Shown here piece after piece: positions 1 to 7,415 of a stretch of 28,362 bases of DNA. The position numbers and the translations under genes are program-made. Source of the stretch: Christensenella sp. UBA4263 (lineage in GTDB: Bacteria; Bacillota; Clostridia; Christensenellales; Aristaeellaceae); contig DGWH01000091.1 of the NCBI GenBank assembly GCA_002395225.1, forward strand, positions 1 to 28,362. The letters run 5' to 3'. Below the pieces are notes generated by a model. The model was given only the letters and a program-made list of their open reading frames with translations. It was not told the DNA's origin and did no database searches. Position 1 is the stretch's first letter. Each line of letters begins with the position of its first letter.

Positions 1-2
1 AA

Positions 3-737
3 TTTACAGAAAGCAGTCCGCTGCCCACGGGCACCACCATAGGCGTCGAAAACTTCACCGGGAATCTGTTTTTCCCGGACAGGAACGGCGGTCCCTCTGT
101 GCACCGCTTCGACGATGGAACCTGGGGCGTCAGCTCCATGGTCACCGCGCCGGGAGAGCTCTATTTCATGGGACAGAACTGGATTTCCCTGGAAGGGAAC
201 CTGACCTGGGGCGAAATGTGCGGCTATGGGGATCATCCCTGGAACGATATCACCTCAATTGACTGGACGTCCATTCCGCAGACCGCCGCAATGGCACAGG
301 AAAGGCTTGATCTCAGCGGCTGGGCGACACCCCGCAACAGCAATCCGGAAGACCGGCTGCATCTGCGGGAAAAGGCAGAAAAGGGGAGCCGTTCCCTTGG
401 CAAGTTCTATAACGGCACACCGGTCAAAGTGCTGAACAGGGGAAAGGAATGGACAAAAGTTCAGGTTGGCCCCATATCCGGATACATGATGACCAGATAT
501 CTGGCCTTCGGCAGTGAGATGAGGAAGGTGAAGCCGGCTGTGCCGTTCAGGGATCCGCTTCATGTGACGGTCCCGGTGACCTGGCTGCCAGCGGGGAAGA
601 CCCAGGTAGTGCCTGCCGAACGAATTCCGCCGCATATGCTGATCGGCATTCATGATGATCTGTGGTTTTTCTGGGACTATATGGACAACCGCTTTGGACA
701 GATTCCTGACCGTGAACTGGGGAACGGAAACGGCTGA
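3..737 (+). CDS. SH3-domain protein, 5'-truncated by the window edge
   Basis: The reading frame is open from base 3 with no start in view, so only the C-terminal 244 residues are seen. A bacterial SH3 (SH3b) module lies near the middle: it begins LHLREKAEKGSRSLGKFYNG and ends with GYMMTRYLAFG. This is the usual pattern of an LxLRxxPs opening, a GTxVxVL strand, a W in 'EWTKVQV' and a closing GY(M)xxxYL. Such modules bind peptidoglycan or peptides and are typical of exported proteins. The flanking parts (a Trp/Gly-rich N-terminal part and a beta-rich tail) are not recognised. An internal GTG at 99 could be read as a start, but coding-like sequence continues upstream of it, so truncation is the better reading. 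The gene is followed by a strong hairpin and converges on the ABC operon. Confidence 0.75.
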   Translation, partial: FTESSPLPTGTTIGVENFTGNLFFPDRNGGPSVHRFDDGTWGVSSMVTAPGELYFMGQNWISLEGNLTWGEMCGYGDHPWNDITSIDWTSIPQTAAMAQERLDLSGWATPRNSNPEDRLHLREKAEKGSRSLGKFYNGTPVKVLNRGKEWTKVQVGPISGYMMTRYLAFGSEMRKVKPAVPFRDPLHVTVPVTWLPAGKTQVVPAERIPPHMLIGIHDDLWFFWDYMDNRFGQIPDRELGNGNG

Positions 738-756
738 AAATGGGGAACAATCAATA

Positions 757-790
757 AACCGGCATATCTCGATCCGGAGATATGCCGGTT
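757..790. terminator. Bidirectional intrinsic terminator
   Basis: A perfect 14-bp stem (AACCGGCATATCTC with its complement) has a 6-nt loop. On the plus strand TGCTTTT follows, and on the minus strand TTTATTGATTGTT follows. It lies between convergent genes (SH3 protein and ABC binding protein) and probably serves both. Confidence 0.85.
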
Positions 791-884
791 TGCTTTTGGG
801 TTGGCCTGAACATCAGAGCCGGATGGACCGGACCGTGGGCAGGGAAGAAAGCGGTTCCTTGATTCTCTCTGCAAGCCGGGCAGT

Positions 885-1751
885 TTACGGTTCCTGTCCC
901 TCCCGGTAGATATTGACCACGGGGGAGTCTTTCAGAACGGCCCACCACAGGGGAACGGACAGGTAGGGAGCGGTAACGACGGTGTTTTCCGGCTGATCCT
1001 CGAGATTGGCGCCTTCCCAGTTCTCAAAATCACCGACTTCCATCCAGAACACGATGTCGCATACGCCGGTCGCGAGGGCCATTCCCCTGGCCTGGGTGGA
1101 TACGTTGACCAGTTGGACGTTCATGTTCAGCCGCTTTGCGATTTCCGTGATCATGGCGGTATTGAAGCCAATGGGCTCACCACCGGCGGAGACGTAATCC
1201 ATGGGGGGACGGTCGCCCGTCACAGCCACCCGGATGGTCCGGGCGTCTGAGAAGGTCTCAGGCTGAATGGCGCCGGGCTCTTCGCCCGCAATGACGTTTT
1301 CAATGTAGGACTGTCTGAGCGTCTCGATGGTGCCGTCTTCCGTCATTTCGGTGATACAGGCGGAAATCTGGTCCCGAAGTACTGCATCATCCGCGCGCAG
1401 GAGCATGCAGAAGACCAGCATATTGGGATTCATGTATGGCGGACGGTCCACGATGTGTTCGTTCCGGGAGGCGATATACCGGACCGTATTCTGATCCGTT
1501 TCAAGTACAACGATATCGCCTCTGTTCAGCGCCATGAGCATATCGGTCATCGTGTCATAGAATACGTACCGGTTGCAGATGCTGTTCACCATGATGTCCT
1601 TGAGCACATCATTCAGCTGGTCCTCGGAAATATTCAGTTTGGACAGCCGGCCGATGTTGCCGTATTTCTGGACGGGGGTCTCATCGGCCATGGACAGGCC
1701 AAGGGAAAGGACGGCTAGAAGGGTAAGAATCAAAAACAGTGTTTTTTTCAT
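885..1751 (-). CDS. Amino-acid ABC transporter substrate-binding protein, lobes apparently permuted
   Basis: This is the extracytoplasmic binding protein of the polar amino-acid ABC importer encoded just upstream (ATPase 35 nt away). The start is set at the ATG at 1751 because GGAG precedes it by 7 nt and it opens a clear signal peptide (MKKTLFLILTLLAVLSLGLS, cleavage near MADE). That gives 288 residues. A normal family-3 binding protein opens with a segment like 'IRVAVTGDRPPMDY..GGEPIGFNTAMITEIAKRLN' and ends with a 'DGTIETLRQSYIE'-like helix. Here the order is reversed. The C-terminal-type half (YDTMTDMLMALNRGDIVVLE, then LLRADDAVLRDQI and DGTIETL) occupies about residues 30-150. The N-terminal-type half (IRVAVTGDRPPMDY to the ATGVCDIVFW strand and APYLSVPLWW) occupies about residues 175-275. 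It may be a circular permutant, or a remnant of a tandem two-domain protein. The specific ligand is unknown. Confidence 0.8.
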   Translation of the reverse strand: MKKTLFLILTLLAVLSLGLSMADETPVQKYGNIGRLSKLNISEDQLNDVLKDIMVNSICNRYVFYDTMTDMLMALNRGDIVVLETDQNTVRYIASRNEHIVDRPPYMNPNMLVFCMLLRADDAVLRDQISACITEMTEDGTIETLRQSYIENVIAGEEPGAIQPETFSDARTIRVAVTGDRPPMDYVSAGGEPIGFNTAMITEIAKRLNMNVQLVNVSTQARGMALATGVCDIVFWMEVGDFENWEGANLEDQPENTVVTAPYLSVPLWWAVLKDSPVVNIYREGQEP

Positions 1752-1786
1752 AGGACATCTCCAAAATCTCTGCAAATCTTGACGGG

Positions 1787-2881
1787 TCAGATCTTAATGA
1801 TGATCTGATTGAGCCCGTTCGCGCAGTTGTAATTCAGTTCCTTGGCGGTGTTTTTCAGGATCGTCACGTTCAGACTGTCCTCTTCCTGTTCAAAGGGGTT
1901 GTATGGCGCGCCGGCGCAGTCGATGTGGATATGCGTCGTATCATCCAGTTCAGCATAGGAGATGGTCAGGTTCAAAGCCACCTTGTCTCCGCCGGGGAAA
2001 CACTTGTCGATCAGCTCATAGATCAGCTCCTCGCAGCAAAGCTGCATCCGGAGCATGTGCTTCGAATCCAGACCATACTTTTCGCCGAAACTCTGAATGC
2101 CGCCGTTTACCTGCATCAGGTCAAACGCACGTTCCCTGATTTCGTAGGAGAAACACTTGATCTTACGAATAAAGGAAATGGTCTTTTCCCGCTTCGGTGC
2201 GTCGAATATTTCCGCGGGCGTGCCCTGCTCATAGATGCCGCCGTCGGCGAAAAAGAGCACCCGGTCGGCGACTTCGCGGGCAAAGTTCATCTCATGGGTC
2301 ACAATCAGCATGCTCATTTTCCGCTTTGCCAGCATCCGGATCACCGCCAGCACTTCGCCGACCATGGTGGGGTCCAGGGCGCTGGTGGGTTCATCGAACA
2401 GGAGCACCTTCGGTTCCATCATCAGACAGCGGCAGATCGCGATACGCTGCTGCTGTCCGCCTGAGAGCTCTGCAGGCCAGGCGTGGGCACGGTTGGCAAG
2501 ACCAACCTGACCCAGCAGGTCCCTGGCCTTTTTTTCCGCGTCTTCGCGGGACATTTTGAGGAGGTGTGTTGGGGCAAGACACAGGTTGTCCATCACGTCC
2601 ATCTCGGAAAACAGGTGGAATTTCTGAAACACCATGCCCATGTTGCGGCGGATCTGGTCGATCCTGGCGCCCTTTGCGGTAATCTCCCGGCCATCAATGA
2701 ACACCTGTCCCGCATCCGGCGTTTCCAGCAGGCACAGGGAACGAAGAAATACGCTCTTGCCGCAGCCGGACTCGCCGATGATGGCAATGCGCTCATTCTG
2801 TTCCACCGTCAGATCAATGCCTCTGAGCACCTGCAGCGGGCCGAAACTTTTCTTCAGTCCCTTTACTTCAATCAAACTCAT
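1787..2881 (-). CDS. Polar amino-acid ABC ATPase fused to an RsbW/HATPase_c_2-like C-terminal domain
   Basis: Residues 1-240 form a complete GlnQ/HisP-type ATPase that energises amino-acid import. They contain Walker A GESGCGKS, Q-loop region VFQKFHLF, signature LSGGQQQR, Walker B VLLFDEPTSALD and switch His in VTHE. The family usually ends near 240-255 residues. This protein has about 120 more, resembling the kinase fold of RsbW/SpoIIAB anti-sigma factors: an N-box-like helix (MQLCCEELIYELIDKCF), a strand pair, a G1-like turn (DCAGAPYNPFEQ) and a final strand (NQIIIKI). The Asn that normally binds Mg-ATP in the N-box is Glu here, so this domain may bind a partner rather than act as a kinase. 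The start codon overlaps the permease stop by 4 nt (translational coupling). The extra domain could be regulatory; the fusion call rests on motif reading only. Confidence 0.85.
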   Translation of the reverse strand: MSLIEVKGLKKSFGPLQVLRGIDLTVEQNERIAIIGESGCGKSVFLRSLCLLETPDAGQVFIDGREITAKGARIDQIRRNMGMVFQKFHLFSEMDVMDNLCLAPTHLLKMSREDAEKKARDLLGQVGLANRAHAWPAELSGGQQQRIAICRCLMMEPKVLLFDEPTSALDPTMVGEVLAVIRMLAKRKMSMLIVTHEMNFAREVADRVLFFADGGIYEQGTPAEIFDAPKREKTISFIRKIKCFSYEIRERAFDLMQVNGGIQSFGEKYGLDSKHMLRMQLCCEELIYELIDKCFPGGDKVALNLTISYAELDDTTHIHIDCAGAPYNPFEQEEDSLNVTILKNTAKELNYNCANGLNQIIIKI

Positions 2882-3570
2882 GCTGCTTCAACCCTTTTCC
2901 TTTTCCTCAGCCTGAGCTTGTCCGACAGTGCAAACAGGCCGAACACGATGTAGGAGAGCGTCAGATAAATCAGCATGCCGATGATGATGGTCAGCATCGG
3001 CTGCATGGTCCGGGACGCCGTGTTATTGATGACCCGGGTCAGATCCGTGATGGTGACGTAACCCACCACGCTGGTCCACTGGATCAGGTTGACAATGGTG
3101 GACTGGTAGACCGGTTTGGCGATGCGCAGCACCTGGGGGAGTGTGACAAATCGGAACGTATCCCAGGCGGAAAAGCCCAGCGTCCGCGCGGCTTCGGCCT
3201 GCCCGTGGTCACTGGCATCAAGCGCCGAGCGCAGCAGCTCCGCCACGTGGGCAGATACGTTCAGTGCAAAGGTAATGACTGCCACCATGACCGGCGCGAC
3301 AGGCGTTCTGGCAAAAACGCCGTAGTACAGCAAAAGAAGCAGCATCAGCACCGGCGTTCCGCGCAGAATGGCAATATATACGGAGGCAATTGTGCGGATG
3401 ATGGGATTTCTGCGCGTGCGAAGAAAGCAGACCAGAGCGCCGAGCACGGTGCCAAGCAGCAAAGCAAGAGCGGAAATCTGTATGGTGACCCCCAGACCGC
3501 CCAGGATGGTCTTCCAGGAATCCCCCTTTATGAGGACCGTATACAGTTTCTCAGAAAGTGTCAATTGCAT
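2878..3570 (-). CDS. Polar amino-acid ABC transporter permease (HisM/GlnP family)
   Basis: This 230-residue integral membrane protein is the translocation channel of an amino-acid importer, and is the normal size for the family. Hydrophobic segments lie around residues 25-45, 60-85, 95-115 and 190-215. The cytoplasmic EAA-type loop that docks on the ATPase is clear: AEAARTLGFSAWDTFRFVTL, with the conserved Gly. The ATG at 3570 has a strong AGGAGG just upstream. It is the first gene of a three-gene operon (permease, ATPase, binding protein). It has its own sigma-A promoter about 130 nt upstream, and a conserved 29-nt leader motif lies between promoter and start. Confidence 0.93.
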   Translation of the reverse strand: MQLTLSEKLYTVLIKGDSWKTILGGLGVTIQISALALLLGTVLGALVCFLRTRRNPIIRTIASVYIAILRGTPVLMLLLLLYYGVFARTPVAPVMVAVITFALNVSAHVAELLRSALDASDHGQAEAARTLGFSAWDTFRFVTLPQVLRIAKPVYQSTIVNLIQWTSVVGYVTITDLTRVINNTASRTMQPMLTIIIGMLIYLTLSYIVFGLFALSDKLRLRKRKRVEAA

Positions 3571-3637
3571 CCCCTCCTCCTGACGTCACGGTTTTCCATT
3601 TGACGGAGCAGCTTTATCCTGGCCCGGATCTCTCAAA

Positions 3638-3666
3638 CTGTCGCTGCGCGGCAGGACCGCCCCTTC
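3638..3666 (-). promoter_or_regulatory. Conserved 29-nt leader motif, copy 1
   Basis: In the 5' leader of the permease operon. Two further copies stand upstream of genes at 11029 and 19674, with 24 or 25 of 29 positions shared between any two. The core is GGTCCTGYCRCGC followed by GRCAG. Copies 1 and 2 also share a following ATCCGGGC. A short hairpin (CTGYC with GRCAG) can form; this copy has one C-A mismatch. The function is unknown. Confidence 0.5.
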
Positions 3667-3698
3667 TGTCTGCTGAGAAACATACAAACAGCTGGATA

Positions 3699-3727
3699 GA
3701 TATATCAAAATTGTGGACAAATGTCAA
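3699..3727 (-). promoter_or_regulatory. Sigma-A promoter of the ABC importer operon
   Basis: On the minus strand the -35 is TTGACA (3722-3727, perfect), the spacer is 17 nt and the -10 is TATATC (3699-3704). Transcription would start near 3692, leaving a leader of about 120 nt before the permease. The -35 abuts the hairpin that follows the upstream phosphatase gene. Confidence 0.8.
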
Positions 3728-3758
3728 GATCGCCGGATACATGCTGCATCCGGCGGTC
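3728..3758 (-). terminator. Hairpin after the phosphatase sensor gene
   Basis: An 11-bp stem (GATCGCCGGAT at 3728-3738 with ATCCGGCGGTC at 3748-3758) starts 8 nt past the phosphatase stop. The tail in the minus direction is only weakly T-rich (TTGACATTTG) and doubles as the next promoter's -35. Termination may therefore be incomplete. Confidence 0.6.
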
Positions 3759-3765
3759 TTTTGGT

Positions 3766-6700
3766 TTATGCCTCGCGGTTGGCGGGACCATTGTATTTCA
3801 GACACAGCATGGTGATGTCGTCAAACTGCTCGGCTTCTGCCACGAAGACGTCAATGCCATGCATGACGTTTGAAAGCACCGTCTCGGGTTTCGCTTCGGG
3901 ATCGACGTTCAGGGAGTCAATCAGGCGTTCGCCGCCAAAGAGCTCATTTTGGGCATTGGTGGCCTCCGCAACACCATCCGTATAGACGAACAGGCTGTCA
4001 CCGGGGTTGAGCTGGAAATCGTGTTCCTTGAACCGCATGCCCTCCATCGTGGCGACGGCCGGGGAATGACGGTAGACCTGAAGCTCGTACCTGTCGTTCG
4101 CCCTGCGCAGTGCGGGATGCTCGTGACCGGCGTTGGCCGCGACGCCCTTTCCTGTGCTGATCTCAAGCACGGCCGCCCATACGGTGACGAACAGTTCCGC
4201 TTCATTGCCCTCGCACAGCTGTTCGTTGGCCTGCTCCAGTGCTTTGGCGGGACCTACGCCGTTTAGCAGATTGGACCGGATCAGTGCACGGGAAACCATC
4301 ATGAACAGTGCCGCGGGCACACCCTTGCCGGAAACGTCTGCCATGACCAGACCGAGGTGATCGTCGTCGATCAGGAAGAAATCGTAGAAATCACCACCGA
4401 CTTCCTTAGCAGGCGTCATACTGGCGTAGATATCAAATTCTCTGCGGTCCGGGAAAGCAGGGAAGGTATGGGGCAGTGCGGACGCCTGAATGTTTTTGGC
4501 CAGCTGCAGCTCGCTCTCGATGCGCTCTTTCTTGGCCTCCTCACGGTGCTTGGCCTCCAGCTGCTTCATTTTCCGGCTGACATACACCCGTACCAGCAGG
4601 GCGATCACGATCAGTGCCGCGACAACGATCAGGAGGTAGAACCACGGTTTCTCGTAGAACGCCTTCTCCTTGACGATCTGCACGGACACCTCCCGGTTGC
4701 CCCGGCCCATGGAGTCCTTCAGCTGCATTGTGTAATGATAGGTGCCGCCCCGCAGATTCGTATAGTCCACGGGAACCATATCGCTGCGGTTAATGGTTGT
4801 GCTTTTCTGCTCGAAGCCATCCAGATGATAGCTCACCTGAGGATCACTCAGTGAATAGTTGAACACATAGCTGTAAAGGGTCAGCTTCTGGGAATTCGAG
4901 GGGATGGTGAAACTGCCGTCCGAACCCGGGTAAATCGTCTGGCCGTCGACCTCGATAAACGGAACCGTCACCTTCAGATCGTCGACATTCTCAAAAGGCT
5001 GCTCGATGTTGACCTTGCACACACCGGTGGTACCGGCAATATACAGGTCTCCCTCCTCCGTCACATCGCTGTAGGAATTTGCCGTGGTAATGCAGGGGAG
5101 ACCATTGGCGATGCTGTAGTAGACGGGGTTAATCTCTCCGTTGGCGACTAATTCCTCCGCCGGCGTCACGTAGATTCCGTTGCTGGAAAGCACCCACATG
5201 TCGCCCTTGCTGTTCTCGAAGAGATCAAAGTTGTTGCTGTAGGGGAATTTCTGGACCGTCGTCACCTGGTAGTCCGGCGTCATGTAGGCGATGGCGCTGC
5301 TGGTGACGATCCAGATCAGATCCCGTTTCGGATCACGCTTCAGGCGCATGACGATGTCGGAGGGCAGTCCGTCCTCGACGTTGATGTTCCGTACGCCGGA
5401 TTCATTGATGATGTAGAGACCGCCGCCGTTTGAGCCGAGGACGATATCGCCGTTTGTTCCCTCCGCGACGCAGAGGCTCTCGGTATTGGCGATGCCGTCT
5501 GCTTCTCCGTAGGAGCGGACGATGCGGTCGCCGTCGATGACATTTACACCGCCGGTCAGGGCCACCAGGATCGTGCCGTCCTTGCGTTCGCAGACGGCAC
5601 GCAGGCTGTTGGCAATCGGCCCGTCTCCCTGGGAAAATACGGTCAGTTCGCCCTTTGCATAACGCAGCAGTCCATATTTGCGCCAGGTGGAAATCCACAG
5701 CCGGTCCTGACTGTCGCGGATGACGGAGCGGATCCGGCAGCCCTCCAGCAGCCGGATCAGGTCATCCGGCTCGACATCCGCCACAAAGTTCGTGCCGGTA
5801 TGGTTTACGGCTTTTGTCAGCGGCAGGCTGGAAACCGGACCGTTATCATCAAGCACGATCAGTCCGGCATCCGTCGCGATAAACAGCTTGTCCTCGAACA
5901 TACAGGTGGAATTGACGACCTGCCTGGCCAGACCGAAGCGTTCAAACACATCGGAAAACTGGTTGGGGACAATCTTCATCACGCCCTGACGCGTGGAGGT
6001 GAACCAGAGATTCCCCAGGTAATCCCGCATCACGTGGCCGATGGAGTTGTTCATCGGCAGATCCTCCATGACCTGGATGCCGTTATCGCTCAGCACGCCA
6101 ATGCCCTTGGAGGCGCAGATCCACAGCCTGCCGTCGATGTATTCCATCTGCTGTATATAGCTCAGCGGCTGAATGTCGATCGGTTCCAGGTCGGTGAGTT
6201 TTTCCCCGTAGGTCGCGTGGTAGAACCCAAAGTCGCCACCCTCAAACCAGAGCGTGCCCGGCTGCGTGGGATCGGGGAGCATGGAGGCCACGCCCTGCAC
6301 GGCGGTTTCCTCCGCACTGAGAAAGCTGAGCAGCTTCCCGTCCTGTATCTTCATCAGGTCGCCGAAATTGGTCAGACCGTAGATGATTCCATCGCTGCCC
6401 ATTCGCAGATCACGCATGTTCGCCTCGGCGATGGCCTCATCTTCCATCATTCGCAGGTTCCCGTTCGGATCGATCATCGCGATGCCGCAGGTCGTTGCGA
6501 TATAGACGGTGCCATTCGAATCGCCCGTGATGGCGCGGGTATGGCTCGACTTCATGCCTTCCAGCTTGCCCCATTTGTGCAGTTCACCCTTGTACAGCAC
6601 TGCGGCGCCGTTGTCGTTGGTGCCGATCCACAGGCGATCCTGATCGTCCACATACAGGCACTTGATGCTGGTAAGTCCGCTGGTAGAATCCATGCGCACA

Positions 6701-6969
6701 AAGGTATTGCCGTCATAGCGAATCAGCCCGCCATAGCTGCCGATCCAGATGAATCCATCCGCTGTCTGCACGATGGCATTGGCCTCCGATGTGGGCAGAC
6801 CGTTTGTATTGTCATACAGCACGGCAGAGAAATTCTCCGGATCATTAACGGGATCCACGGTATTCGTTCCATCCGCACCCGCCGCGCCCAAATTCATAAG
6901 CGCGACAATTGCCAGGAGCAGGAACAGACAGGGGATCCATCTCCTTCTAAAATGCGCTTTTTTTGCCAC
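3766..6969 (-). CDS. Membrane sensor: two-component-regulator propeller + Y_Y_Y domain + SpoIIE-type PP2C phosphatase
   Basis: A 1067-residue transmembrane receptor with a serine/threonine phosphatase output. It has a signal anchor (residues 1-33) and then many propeller repeats of the type 'IWIGSYGGLIRYDGNTF' / 'RLWIGTNDNG' to about 660. A Y_Y_Y-type beta domain follows (ends YTNLRGGTYHYTMQLKD), then a membrane helix near 775-797 (PWFYLLIVVAALIVIALLVR), a short coiled linker and a PP2C domain at about 815-1060. Metal-binding aspartates are present in GGDFYDFF (about 856), MADVSGKGVPAALF (about 880), YTDGVAEA (about 993) and FDDITM (about 1050). SpoIIE/RsbU-type phosphatases usually act on phosphorylated STAS proteins in partner switching; none is encoded here. 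The start is GTG at 6969, with AGGAGG 10 nt upstream. Downstream, with its own promoter, is the ABC operon. A near-identical sensor with a different output lies at 16442-19552. Confidence 0.93.
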   Translation of the reverse strand: MAKKAHFRRRWIPCLFLLLAIVALMNLGAAGADGTNTVDPVNDPENFSAVLYDNTNGLPTSEANAIVQTADGFIWIGSYGGLIRYDGNTFVRMDSTSGLTSIKCLYVDDQDRLWIGTNDNGAAVLYKGELHKWGKLEGMKSSHTRAITGDSNGTVYIATTCGIAMIDPNGNLRMMEDEAIAEANMRDLRMGSDGIIYGLTNFGDLMKIQDGKLLSFLSAEETAVQGVASMLPDPTQPGTLWFEGGDFGFYHATYGEKLTDLEPIDIQPLSYIQQMEYIDGRLWICASKGIGVLSDNGIQVMEDLPMNNSIGHVMRDYLGNLWFTSTRQGVMKIVPNQFSDVFERFGLARQVVNSTCMFEDKLFIATDAGLIVLDDNGPVSSLPLTKAVNHTGTNFVADVEPDDLIRLLEGCRIRSVIRDSQDRLWISTWRKYGLLRYAKGELTVFSQGDGPIANSLRAVCERKDGTILVALTGGVNVIDGDRIVRSYGEADGIANTESLCVAEGTNGDIVLGSNGGGLYIINESGVRNINVEDGLPSDIVMRLKRDPKRDLIWIVTSSAIAYMTPDYQVTTVQKFPYSNNFDLFENSKGDMWVLSSNGIYVTPAEELVANGEINPVYYSIANGLPCITTANSYSDVTEEGDLYIAGTTGVCKVNIEQPFENVDDLKVTVPFIEVDGQTIYPGSDGSFTIPSNSQKLTLYSYVFNYSLSDPQVSYHLDGFEQKSTTINRSDMVPVDYTNLRGGTYHYTMQLKDSMGRGNREVSVQIVKEKAFYEKPWFYLLIVVAALIVIALLVRVYVSRKMKQLEAKHREEAKKERIESELQLAKNIQASALPHTFPAFPDRREFDIYASMTPAKEVGGDFYDFFLIDDDHLGLVMADVSGKGVPAALFMMVSRALIRSNLLNGVGPAKALEQANEQLCEGNEAELFVTVWAAVLEISTGKGVAANAGHEHPALRRANDRYELQVYRHSPAVATMEGMRFKEHDFQLNPGDSLFVYTDGVAEATNAQNELFGGERLIDSLNVDPEAKPETVLSNVMHGIDVFVAEAEQFDDITMLCLKYNGPANREA

Positions 6970-7057
6970 CGTTTCGTTTCCTCCTATTTCAAAAGATCTC
7001 CATTCGGGAACATTCCCTTGGTTCGCAAATAAACAAAGGCCTTCTTTTTTATTCTAT

Positions 7058-7118
7058 GTGCAGGTTCACCGGACGATTCCTGAATTGTCTTATCGTCGGG
7101 AACCTGCAGAACCTGCAC
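7058..7118 (-). promoter_or_regulatory. Structured 5' leader of the phosphatase sensor
   Basis: Directly after the predicted transcription start, a perfect 10-bp outer stem (GTGCAGGTTC with GAACCTGCAC) encloses an inner pairing (GACGAT with ATCGTC) and a second tandem GCAGGTTC. It matches no riboswitch that I recognise. It could be an attenuator, a protein-binding site or an mRNA-stabilising element. Confidence 0.5.
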
Positions 7119-7121
7119 GAG

Positions 7122-7150
7122 ATTATACCTTATTCAGTATTCCGTCGCAA
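7122..7150 (-). promoter_or_regulatory. Promoter of the phosphatase sensor gene
   Basis: Minus strand: -35 TTGCGA (7145-7150), 17-nt spacer, perfect -10 TATAAT (7122-7127). The leader to the GTG start is about 145 nt. Confidence 0.75.
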
Positions 7151-7310
7151 GTAAAATAAGATGGTTAACAGACAATCACGATCTGACCAAAGTGAATAAT
7201 CACATTGGCGGGCATTTTCTGAAAAAAGACGCTTTTGGTTTTCTGGAGAAGAAATACCTGACAGGAGTTGGCTGGGGTATCTTGCGCAACGTCTATTCAC
7301 AATAGTTCGT
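7151..7310. other. Intergenic spacer between divergent promoters
   Basis: AT-richer sequence between the sensor promoter and the first palindrome of the ATPase island. I see no credible gene in it. Confidence 0.5.
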
Positions 7311-7357
7311 GTTAACAAGACCGATTTTTCATAAATTACAAAAACGGTCCTGTTAAC
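7311..7357. repeat. Palindromic repeat, copy 1
   Basis: Arms GTTAACAAGACCGATTTTT and AAAAACGGTCCTGTTAAC surround an AT-rich loop. The shape and outer GTTAACA are shared with the copies at 8690-8743 and 8991-9044. It ends immediately before the -35 of the ATPase gene, so it could also be an operator. Confidence 0.75.
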
Positions 7358-7386
7358 TTGCTATTTTCCCGATTCCTGGCTATAAT
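7358..7386 (+). promoter_or_regulatory. Promoter of the AAA ATPase gene
   Basis: -35 TTGCTA (7358-7363, 4 of 6), 17-nt spacer, perfect -10 TATAAT (7381-7386). The start codon is 30 nt downstream, with GGAGG at 7404-7408. Confidence 0.75.
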
Positions 7387-7415
7387 GCAGGCAAATAAAT
7401 CTTGGAGGTTTTGAT

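Noticed and set aside
5800..7032. Long open frame (410 codons) antisense to the phosphatase sensor
   Set aside because: It lies almost wholly within a clearly coding gene on the other strand, has a His/Ala/Arg-rich composition typical of antisense frames in GC-rich genes, and has no recognisable domain.
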